This document shows, one piece after another, positions 1-4,828 of a DNA stretch of 6,314 nt (position 1 is the stretch's first letter; each line of letters starts with the position of its first letter). Made by a program: the position numbers and the translations under genes. A model generated the notes under the pieces. It made no database searches, had not been told where the DNA came from, and was given only the letters and a program-made list of their open reading frames with translations. The DNA is from Pedobacter sp. (GTDB lineage Bacteria; Bacteroidota; Bacteroidia; Sphingobacteriales; Sphingobacteriaceae). The stretch spans positions 1 through 6,314 of the forward strand of contig JAQBOT010000002.1 of assembly GCA_028287885.1 (NCBI GenBank), written 5' to 3'.

Positions 1-155
1 ACGGCAAGATAAAATACAAAGAAAAAGAGCAAGAGATATAAGCCACCTTTTTTGGCCAACAATAAAAACTCAGTAATTCTGTCCTTCGTTGATGCGGATT
101 TTTGTTTTTGTAGCCAGATAGCGAAAGATGCTTTTAGCTGGTATAGTTTATTCAT
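1..155 (-). CDS. Unrecognised protein with N-terminal membrane segment (5' end only)
   Basis: A reading frame opens at an ATG (complement of 153-155) and stays open for 51 codons until it leaves the window at base 1. It reads MNKLYQLKASFAIWLQKQKS at the start. The first ~36 residues are rich in Lys, Gln and Arg. Residues ~37-51 (GGLYLLLFFFVFYLA) are strongly hydrophobic and look like the start of a transmembrane helix, with the positive residues just before it favouring a cytoplasmic N-terminus. An in-frame TAA lies about 30 nt upstream of the ATG, which supports this start. No family can be named from so short a fragment; an inner-membrane protein is all that can be inferred. It is transcribed divergently from the lipoprotein gene at 485. 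That the frame is a real gene is an inference from its open frame, composition and edge position. Confidence 0.5.
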   Translation of the reverse strand, partial: MNKLYQLKASFAIWLQKQKSASTKDRITEFLLLAKKGGLYLLLFFFVFYLA

Positions 156-484
156 TAAGTATTTGCGCTTTATCTTACTGGGTTATAGGTAGAAAAAGAA
201 AGTAATGCCAGTTGATAAGAGCAGGGTCTTTCTGACCACATAAGAACGGGTTAAGGTAAACAATAACTTTGCCAGATAGTGTTGAAAATAAAAAGCCTAA
301 CGCGAAAAAGGTGCCGTTTTAAACCGCTTTTAGATCTCAAGAATTAGATCCTATCTTTTCTGTTCTGGATGCTTGGCACCAAAAAATGACTACATGTAGT
401 TATTGATTTGCTAGGTGGCTACTCATAACTTCATGCTCGTTAATAGAGGGCTAAGTATAAGTTATAATTCAAAATCGAAATGTT
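156..484. other. Divergent intergenic region, 329 bp
   Basis: This stretch lies between the minus-strand start at 155 and the lipoprotein start at 485. I found no supportable gene in it. Its only clear element is the palindrome-containing block at 381-410, shared with the next lipoprotein gene. Bases ~60-380 are AT-rich and show no strong hairpin, tRNA or housekeeping TTTG/TAnnTTTG promoter in either direction that I would defend. Confidence 0.5.
381..410 (+). promoter_or_regulatory. Putative regulated promoter/operator upstream of first lipoprotein gene
   Basis: A block of AAAAAATG is followed by a perfect 12-bp palindrome ACTACATGTAGT (389-400) and then TATTGATTTG. The same arrangement, 25 of 30 positions identical, occurs at 1354-1383 before the paralogous gene. 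TTGATTTG (403-410) is one base from the Bacteroidota -7 consensus TAnnTTTG, but no TTTG sits at the expected -33 position. That pattern fits a promoter that needs an activator bound at the palindrome. The box ends 74 bp before the ATG at 485. Conservation of the block is seen; its function as an operator is inferred. Confidence 0.5.
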
Positions 485-1195
485 ATGAAAATGGTAATTT
501 CTAATACGCTTATGGCCATAGCTCTTATTGCGACATTACAGGCTTGCTCGAAAGAAGAAACATTGGAAAAAACCACAAGCGCCATTGAAAGTAGTACGAC
601 CCATCAGACGTGTCCGGATACCGGAGAAGTCAGGGATGATTTTAGCGTCCTATATACTATCGTAAATGCAAATTACCTGCTTACTACACCCTTAAACCTA
701 GATAAATATGCTGATGGCACTTTATTGGACTCTGTAAGTAACGACGAGATTTCCGTTGTATTCAATTCGACAGGCCGCAAAAATGATAAAACAACAAGTC
801 GTTGGGGTTATGCGCCAAGGGTAGTTAATGAATTCGCACCGACCATAAGTTTCAAGGCAGGTTCAGTTTTAGTGATAAAGCTATCTAAAAAGGTGCTTTC
901 ATTTGGAATTGAGTTTAACACTCCGTATAAGGGGAAAGAATATGGAATAACCTCAACTTACTGGGATAAAACGACCCATATAAGATTAAACGGCGGATTT
1001 ACTATTTATCTAAACAACTCGCCACCTAATCCGGTTTTGTTGGGCTTTCCGGGAGGTTCTTTACTGTGGGCTATTAAAAATTATAAACCATTTGACCAAA
1101 TTGAAATAGGCATTGGAAGTGCTTTCGGAACTCCGGTTATCCCTGGAACTTTTGATTACTCCATTGCGGATATTCGATATACACTTGCTAAATAG
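485..1195 (+). CDS. Putative surface lipoprotein, probable beta-sandwich fold (paralogue 1)
   Basis: The 236-residue product begins with a lipoprotein signal peptide: MKMVISN, a hydrophobic stretch, then LQAC with the lipidated Cys at residue 21. The mature end C-S-K-E-E resembles the acidic export signal that sends Bacteroidota lipoproteins to the cell surface. The body has no domain I can name, but its C-terminal half aligns with the next gene: W107-G108, LSK (133-135) followed by FGIEF (140-144), LLWAIKNYKPF (193-203), and SIADIRY near the end. This pattern (strand, 'FG-E', 'F/W-A-K---PF--I-I', 'IA-IRY') resembles secreted jelly-roll or 'choice-of-anchor' domains in which a hydrophobic strand ends the sandwich; that link is an inference and no ligand is suggested. 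The gene has its own upstream element (381-410) and terminator (1238-1268), so it is probably monocistronic. The ATG at 485 is chosen because the signal peptide starts directly at it. Confidence 0.78.
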   Translation: MKMVISNTLMAIALIATLQACSKEETLEKTTSAIESSTTHQTCPDTGEVRDDFSVLYTIVNANYLLTTPLNLDKYADGTLLDSVSNDEISVVFNSTGRKNDKTTSRWGYAPRVVNEFAPTISFKAGSVLVIKLSKKVLSFGIEFNTPYKGKEYGITSTYWDKTTHIRLNGGFTIYLNNSPPNPVLLGFPGGSLLWAIKNYKPFDQIEIGIGSAFGTPVIPGTFDYSIADIRYTLAK

Positions 1196-1237
1196 CTTTG
1201 TCTTCCTAGCATAGTACAAAAAACCATAATATGTAAG

Positions 1238-1268
1238 AAAGCCTCTTAGTAAACCCGAGAGGCTTTTT
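1238..1268 (+). terminator. Intrinsic terminator after first lipoprotein gene
   Basis: A perfect 9-bp stem, AAAGCCTCT (1238-1246) with AGAGGCTTT (1258-1266), encloses an 11-nt loop and is followed by a T tract. It lies 42 bp after the stop codon. It belongs to the same sequence family as the hairpins at 2223 and 3321. A second copy of only the 3' arm (ACTGAAAGGCTTTT) follows at 1275-1288. Confidence 0.8.
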
Positions 1269-1353
1269 GTTTGTACTGAAAGGCTTTTCTTTTCGCAGCC
1301 GCTCATCCTCCTGCAAGAAGCTTGGTTAATGCAATTATTGGGTGAATGGTAGC

Positions 1354-1383
1354 AAAAAATGACTAATAGTAGCTATTTATTTG
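1354..1383 (+). promoter_or_regulatory. Putative regulated promoter/operator upstream of second lipoprotein gene
   Basis: This is the partner of the block at 381-410: AAAAAATGACTA, then CTA-N4-TAG as an imperfect inverted repeat (CTAATAGTAG), then TATTTATTTG. TTTATTTG (1376-1383) would be the -7-like box. It ends 45 bp before the preferred ATG at 1429. It comes after the upstream gene's terminator, which implies an independent transcript for the second lipoprotein. The palindrome is less perfect than in the first copy, so CTA/TAG may be the part that matters. Confidence 0.5.
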
Positions 1384-1428
1384 AAGAGTTACAATATCTA
1401 CCTTCAGGGGACATAAAAATTGGTGGCT

Positions 1429-2217
1429 ATGAAGAAAATGAAAATATGCTATGTAGCTATCTTGGTTCTGGGAACCACTATAACAAGCTGTTCTAAGGAA
1501 GAATCGGTTCCCAATAATTCAGTTCTGATGGCTGCAAGCAGTAACCCGCTCTACCGTCATGCTGTACTTGCAGCTTATAGTTTCGGCGTAGCGGGAATTG
1601 ATCCTTACGAAAAACTGAAACTTCCGATGGATTCGGTTGACCCTTCGGAAGGGCCAAAATACCCTTTTGAAGTTATTGAAGTGCCGACTCCCACTTATAA
1701 GGAGGAAACTTGTTTGCTGAATATATCTAAACTAGAAACCCACAAGACTTACCATGCGATTCAAAGTAACAAGCTTACAGTTGGATTTTTCGATGACAAA
1801 GGGTCGGCGGCAAGAGTACTAAAGCTAAATTCGGATTCAACTGGCTGGAATGCTGCATGGGGATGTGTTCAAAATGTTGAGGTTAAAAATCCTGATGTGC
1901 TGTACGTTAGTACAAACAGCTCCTTTATAACGGTAATCTATTTATCGAAACCATGCATAGAATTTGGGTTTGAACTGGCACCAGACCTGCAGGACTATGA
2001 TCACAATATTGGTGTAAAATTCGGAAACTCGTTCAATGGTACTTCAGAAGGTTGCATCACTTCAAAAGTAAGAAGTCCATCAGGTGCACGTTTATTTGCC
2101 CTGAAGGCCACAAAACCATTCACTACAATTACAGTTACGCTGAACGATAAGCCTATCGAGAATGCTCCTATGACGGGCTTTGGTATCGCGAATATTCGGT
2201 ACAAGCTTGCTGAATAG
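1429..2217 (+). CDS. Putative surface lipoprotein, probable beta-sandwich fold (paralogue 2)
   Basis: From ATG 1429 the product has 262 residues. The signal peptide MKKMKICYVAILVLGTTITS ends at a lipobox (ITSC) with Cys 21, the same position as in the upstream paralogue, and the mature end is again C-S-K-E-E. The frame is open further upstream to a TTG at 1420 with GGGGA about 8 nt before it, so a start three codons earlier is possible; ATG 1429 gives the more usual signal peptide. Residues 22-95 are unrelated to the first paralogue and Pro-rich near 76-90. From about 105 on they align: IQSNKLTVGF, W144-G145, LSK (172-174), FGFEL (179-183), RLFALKATKPF (221-231), GIANIRYKLAE at the end. Four further cysteines (95, 146, 176, 209) are absent from the partner and could form disulfides. 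The function is unknown; a surface-exposed binding or adhesion-type protein is inferred only from fold resemblance and location. Confidence 0.75.
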   Translation: MKKMKICYVAILVLGTTITSCSKEESVPNNSVLMAASSNPLYRHAVLAAYSFGVAGIDPYEKLKLPMDSVDPSEGPKYPFEVIEVPTPTYKEETCLLNISKLETHKTYHAIQSNKLTVGFFDDKGSAARVLKLNSDSTGWNAAWGCVQNVEVKNPDVLYVSTNSSFITVIYLSKPCIEFGFELAPDLQDYDHNIGVKFGNSFNGTSEGCITSKVRSPSGARLFALKATKPFTTITVTLNDKPIENAPMTGFGIANIRYKLAE

Positions 2218-2222
2218 CAAAG

Positions 2223-2254
2223 AAAGCCTCTCAGTATAACTGAGAGGCTTTTTT
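2223..2254 (+). terminator. Strong intrinsic terminator, probably bidirectional
   Basis: A perfect 13-bp stem, AAAGCCTCTCAGT (2223-2235) with ACTGAGAGGCTTT (2239-2251), has a 3-nt loop and a TTTTTT tract. It starts 5 bp after the stop of the second lipoprotein gene. The DUF72 gene converges from the other side (stop at 2297), and on that strand the hairpin is followed by TTTCTTT, so it may also stop that transcript. Confidence 0.9.
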
Positions 2255-2268
2255 GTTGTGGGAAATAC
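2223..2268. repeat. 46-bp direct repeat, copy 1 (terminator plus tRNA 3'-end remnant)
   Basis: Bases 2223-2268 match 3321-3366 at 43 of 46 positions. The match runs past the hairpin and the linker TTGTTGT into GGGAAATAC (2260-2268), which corresponds to the last nine bases of the tRNA-Val body (GGGAGATAC at 3358-3366, read on the plus strand). Similarity stops soon after. There is no tRNA gene here, so this copy carries a small tRNA 3'-end remnant. Confidence 0.75.
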
Positions 2269-2296
2269 AAAATTGCGGGTTCATCGATGGTATTTG

Positions 2297-3049
2297 CTAT
2301 TCCGCGATTACATAGCCTCGTAAGGCCTCTAAGTTCTGAATCGCGCTACCCATCGTGTTGTTGAAGTATATATAAACGGTTTTACCATCTGCAAGCCAGT
2401 CGCGGACATAAGAAGCGTATTCATAAAGGAATTGATCATCATAACTCCCTCGGTAATTGCCTCCAGGACCATGAAAGCGGACGTAAATGAAGTCACTTGC
2501 AGTGTCATCAAGGGAGGTTCCTTCACTAAGTTTGTCGTGCAAAACCAGGCCCATGTCCAATGCCTCGAGCATATCGTAGGTATCCGTTTGGAACCAGCTT
2601 TGATCCCGGAACTCAACAGCAACATTCCATGATTTTTCCTGATCTGCTTGTCTCACCTGCAACAGCAACTGTTCTAGCTCCCGCACATGCAGCGGCTTTA
2701 TACTTCCTGGAAACTGCACGAGTAAACTACCTTTTTTATTATTTACCAATGCTATCCGTTCAAAGAAAAGGTGGATATGATCTGCCTGGAAAGCCAGCCC
2801 TTTGCTGTGGGTAATGTCTCTCCACAACTTAAAGGTGAACTTAAAAACTGCCGGTGTGTCTGCGGCCCACCTTGCAACAGTGGAGGCCATGGGTACCTTG
2901 TAAAAGGAGCTGTTTATTTCGATGCTGTTAAACAAGGAGCCATAGTAACAAAGACGGCTTTTGGATTTATAAGCTTCAGGATAAAATTCTTTGTTCGGAA
3001 CCGGAAGTAACAAACCGCTTGTACCCGTATAAAAATTTGGTTTTTCCAT
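2297..3049 (-). CDS. DUF72 (YecE-like) TIM-barrel protein
   Basis: The 250-residue product is a full-length DUF72 family member. The family folds as a TIM barrel and its biochemical role is not established. Family landmarks appear in order: GTSG (9-12) after the first strand, FNSIEINSSFY (40-50), FKFTFK (69-74), LVQFPGS (110-116), VEFRDQSWF (145-153), YVRFHGP (189-195) and VYIYFNNTMGSAIQNLEAL (225-243). These conserved acidic, aromatic and Arg/His residues line the putative active-site pocket. No signal peptide is present, so it should be cytosolic. The start ATG (complement of 3047-3049) fits the family N-terminus. It converges on the lipoprotein gene and is separated from the tRNA pseudogene by ~190 bp, so it is probably transcribed alone. 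The segment that holds it is bracketed by the 46-bp direct repeats. Confidence 0.93.
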   Translation of the reverse strand: MEKPNFYTGTSGLLLPVPNKEFYPEAYKSKSRLCYYGSLFNSIEINSSFYKVPMASTVARWAADTPAVFKFTFKLWRDITHSKGLAFQADHIHLFFERIALVNNKKGSLLVQFPGSIKPLHVRELEQLLLQVRQADQEKSWNVAVEFRDQSWFQTDTYDMLEALDMGLVLHDKLSEGTSLDDTASDFIYVRFHGPGGNYRGSYDDQFLYEYASYVRDWLADGKTVYIYFNNTMGSAIQNLEALRGYVIAE

Positions 3050-3236
3050 CTCTGCCCGAAAGAACAGCCTTCTGTTATAAATTGTTTGCTCCTGTTAATT
3101 GCCAACACTCTTTGCTTAAATTAATAACAATTGTCTTCTAATGTACATACCAGGAAAGCTGATTTTAAAGGAACTGCTAGTCTTTCGGCAGTTGGCTAAA
3201 GTATTGGTGACAAATGTATATTGGTAAGCGAAAAAG

Positions 3237-3311
3237 TAAGAATTGCTGAGCTCGAACCAATGATCCCTACCTTGTCGAGGTAGTACTCTAAAACAACTGA
3301 GCTAAACTCCC
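3237..3311 (-). pseudogene. Decayed tRNA-Val-like gene (anticodon GAC position)
   Basis: On the minus strand this 75-nt segment lines up element by element with the intact tRNA-Val at 3357-3431. The acceptor 5' strand is GGGAGTT, the D-stem is GCTC/GAGT, the anticodon stem CTACC/GGTAG is perfect and the T-loop is TTCGAGC. The loop TCGACAA would give anticodon GAC (Val). Several near-universal features are lost: position 33 is C instead of U; the D-loop GG pair is GT; the T-stem ATTGG/TCAGC has an A-C mismatch and two G-U pairs; the acceptor holds three G-U pairs, two of them at the outer end. No promoter lies directly upstream, only the terminator of the intact tRNA. The changes from the expected sequence are mostly C-to-T on the RNA-like strand. 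It could be a poorly functional tRNA, but a pseudogene is more likely. Confidence 0.7.
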
Positions 3312-3320
3312 AGAACCAAA

Positions 3321-3354
3321 AAAGCCTCTCAGTATTACTGAAAGGCTTTTTTGT
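3321..3354 (-). terminator. Intrinsic terminator after tRNA-Val
   Basis: A 13-bp stem with one mismatch (3321-3333 with 3337-3349) has a 3-nt loop. On the minus strand it is followed by a TTTTTT tract and lies 7 nt after the tRNA body. It closes the tRNA-Val transcript before the decayed tRNA copy. T tracts flank it on both strands, so it could act in both directions. Confidence 0.82.
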
Positions 3355-3366
3355 TGTGGGAGATAC
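3321..3366. repeat. 46-bp direct repeat, copy 2 (terminator plus tRNA-Val 3' end)
   Basis: This is the second copy of the repeat at 2223-2268 (43/46 identical). Here it overlaps the true 3' end of the tRNA-Val gene, so it is the likely source copy. The two copies are in the same orientation with their starts 1,098 bp apart, and they enclose the DUF72 gene and the tRNA pseudogene. Confidence 0.75.
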
Positions 3367-3431
3367 TGGGTTCGAACCAGTGACCCCCTGCTTGTAAGGC
3401 AGGTGCTCTGAACCAGCTGAGCTAATCTCCC
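3357..3431 (-). tRNA. tRNA-Val (anticodon UAC)
   Basis: On the minus strand a complete cloverleaf forms. The acceptor is GGGAGAT/ATCTCCC; the D-arm is GCTC-AGCTGGTTCA-GAGC; the anticodon arm is CCTGC-CTTACAA-GCAGG with anticodon TAC (Val, reading GUA and related codons). The variable loop is GGGTC and the T-arm is ACTGG-TTCGAAC-CCAGT. All stems pair without mismatch, U33 and the GG of the D-loop are present, and the discriminator base is A. CCA is not encoded, so it must be added after transcription. A strong promoter lies about 60 bp upstream and a terminator directly downstream. Confidence 0.96.
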
Positions 3432-3489
3432 TTTGGTTCTTCCTTCATTGTTTCTGCTTTTTTCAAAGCTTTCTTCGTTGTTGGGAGTG

Positions 3490-3520
3490 CAAATATACAC
3501 CCATCTTCTAGCTTTCCAAA
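3490..3520 (-). promoter_or_regulatory. Bacteroidota housekeeping promoter for tRNA-Val
   Basis: On the minus strand, TTTG (complement of 3517-3520) is followed by a 19-nt spacer and TATATTTG (complement of 3490-3497). This matches the -33 TTTG and -7 TAnnTTTG consensus of the Bacteroidota primary sigma factor exactly. Transcription should start near 3483-3486, giving a leader of about 50 nt before the tRNA. Confidence 0.9.
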
Positions 3521-3863
3521 AGTTTTTTCACTTTTTTCCGCTCTAAGCGGGACATCCACCTCAAACTAAAATTAAGTATTCAATAAACCTTGTCTATAAC
3601 GAAAAGACCTTCAACGATTTACCGCCGCGATGCAACTCGGATGATATCGAAAATTATTTTTATAGAAATATTAAAATGATAAGCAAATGCTTCGCATATA
3701 TAAACAACAAACGGAGCTAGGTAGGTAAAACCAATAAGATTTATCTTTAATAGTTTTTGAACCTGCCACAAGATAGGATATGACCTCCTAGGAATTTGCA
3801 CTTAGGTTTTGATTAAATCCGAGATCGCTCTCACATAACTCCCGCATTAGTCCTGCTTTGCTC

Positions 3864-3942
3864 CGGCATCTTTAGGGCCTTGCTAGGGCGTTTGGCCCTA
3901 CATAGGCCCTAGCGATGCCCTACCAACGCCCTAAAGATACCG
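3864..3942. repeat. Phased hexamer array with fold-back symmetry (TAGGGC/GCCCTA every 11 bp)
   Basis: Six copies of one hexamer begin at 3873, 3884, 3895, 3906, 3917 and 3928, exactly 11 bp apart with 5-nt spacers of differing sequence. The first two read TAGGGC and the last four read GCCCTA. The outer arms 3864-3878 and 3928-3942 pair at 14 of 15 positions (ATCTTTAGGGC with GCCCTAAAGAT at the core). An inner pair, GCTAGGGC (3882-3889) with GCCCTAGC (3906-3913), is perfect. The island is clearly more GC-rich than its surroundings. It is not followed by a T tract, so it is not an ordinary terminator. It could be a dispersed intergenic repeat, a binding array with one site per helical turn, or a structured RNA. 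Confidence 0.8.
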
Positions 3943-4082
3943 AAGAAACCGCGAAGCTGCACAGAATCGAATTACAATGAAAATTACTCCTTCATGCACC
4001 CTCCCCAAACCTCATCGATTCAAATAAAAAAACATTCAGGAGCCCCAATCCGTTATTACAATTCGGAAATAATTAATCAATT

Positions 4083-4826
4083 ATGGCTCTTTCAGAAGAA
4101 CATAAAGCAGAGGCGCAGGAATTTTATCTAGAGATCATTCGGATTCTGAACGAAAATGGGTTGCAGTTTATGCTTGGCGGAGGCTTCGCCATGTTTAACT
4201 ACACGGGAATTGTACGTGACTCCAAAGACCTGGACCTCTTTTGCAAACCTTCAGAATATCCTCGCATTTTGAAGCTAGCGGCAGAAAAGGGCTATGATAC
4301 GGAACTTACCGACGTGAGATGGCTGGCTAAAATCCACAAGAATGGGCATTACATCGACATCATCTTTGATACCGTAAATAACGTCTGCACTGTTAATGAT
4401 AGCTGGTATGAGAATGCAATGGAGGGGGAGTATGATGGGGTACCCGTAAAATTTCTACCCGCCGTGGAGCTGATCTGGTGTAAACTGTATGTACAAAACC
4501 GGGAGCGTTACGACGGCTCTGACATCAACCACCTTCTATTAAAGCAAGGAAAGCACCTGGATTGGAAACGCTTGATGTTCCGTATCGATCAGCATTGGCA
4601 CTTATTGCTTGCCCAACTATTGATCTTTCAATTCGTATATCCGGCCGATTACCATGAGATCATTCCGAAATGGTTGTTCGACGAATTAATGGAACGTGCC
4701 AGGGAGCAATACGACATCCCAATGTCCCTTGAAAAAGTTTGTCGTGGTCCGGTGATCGATCAAACGCAATATGAAGTGGACATAAAATTGTGGAATTATA
4801 AAGTGAGTACAATAAAAACAACATAA
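4083..4826 (+). CDS. Nucleotidyltransferase-fold protein
   Basis: The 247-residue protein carries the minimal nucleotidyltransferase signature. LGGGFAM (31-37) is the glycine-rich nucleotide-binding turn. R45-x-S-K-D49-L-D51 supplies the two metal-binding acids after the second strand, and D92 in YIDIIFD is the likely third acid on the next strand. Residues 128-152 (VELIWCKLYVQNRERYDGSDINHLL) match the helical segment 'K-x-x-V-x-x-R-x-R-D-x-x-D-x-x-x-L' seen in related MNT/AbiEii-like nucleotidyltransferases. The fold is therefore well supported, but the substrate (protein, RNA, antibiotic or metabolite) is not known. There is no signal peptide, so it should be cytosolic. The stop lies 2 nt before the start of the metallophosphoesterase gene, which implies a shared transcript and translational coupling. 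The start ATG follows an AT-rich leader with no Shine-Dalgarno sequence at the usual spacing, as is common in Bacteroidota. Confidence 0.85.
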   Translation: MALSEEHKAEAQEFYLEIIRILNENGLQFMLGGGFAMFNYTGIVRDSKDLDLFCKPSEYPRILKLAAEKGYDTELTDVRWLAKIHKNGHYIDIIFDTVNNVCTVNDSWYENAMEGEYDGVPVKFLPAVELIWCKLYVQNRERYDGSDINHLLLKQGKHLDWKRLMFRIDQHWHLLLAQLLIFQFVYPADYHEIIPKWLFDELMERAREQYDIPMSLEKVCRGPVIDQTQYEVDIKLWNYKVSTIKTT

Positions 4827-4828
4827 GG

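Larger units (their letters stand above)
3432..4082. other. 651-bp intergenic region without a convincing gene
   Basis: The region lies between the tRNA-Val and the nucleotidyltransferase gene. It holds the tRNA promoter (3490-3520), a small CCGCT/AGCGG hairpin at 3538-3550 without a terminator-like T tract after it, an AT-rich stretch (~3550-3830) and the GC-rich phased hexamer array (3864-3942). A 60-codon minus-strand frame at 3619-3801 has no family resemblance and I do not call it a gene. The last 60 bp before 4083 must contain the promoter of the downstream operon, but no clean TTTG/TAnnTTTG pair is seen there. Confidence 0.6.

Noticed and set aside
2001..2270. Minus-strand frame sharing the peptide QQKSLSVILRGF with a frame at 3288-3500
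   Set aside because: The shared peptide is only the translation of the repeated terminator hairpin; the rest is antisense to the second lipoprotein gene.
3288..3500. 70-codon minus-strand frame
   Set aside because: It lies across the tRNA-Val, its terminator and part of its promoter region, so it is a by-product of those elements.
3538..3550. CCGCT/AGCGG hairpin upstream of the tRNA promoter as a terminator
   Set aside because: A five-pair stem with T residues before it on the plus strand and A residues after it on the minus strand; wrong layout for termination in either direction.
3619..3801. 60-codon minus-strand frame in the intergenic region (MQIPRRSYPILW...)
   Set aside because: No recognisable motif, AT-rich background composition, no ribosome binding or promoter context. 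Chance open frames of this length are common in AT-rich DNA.
3864..3942. CRISPR array
   Set aside because: The repeat unit is only six bases with 5-nt spacers and it changes orientation; this does not match CRISPR repeat and spacer lengths, and no cas genes are present.
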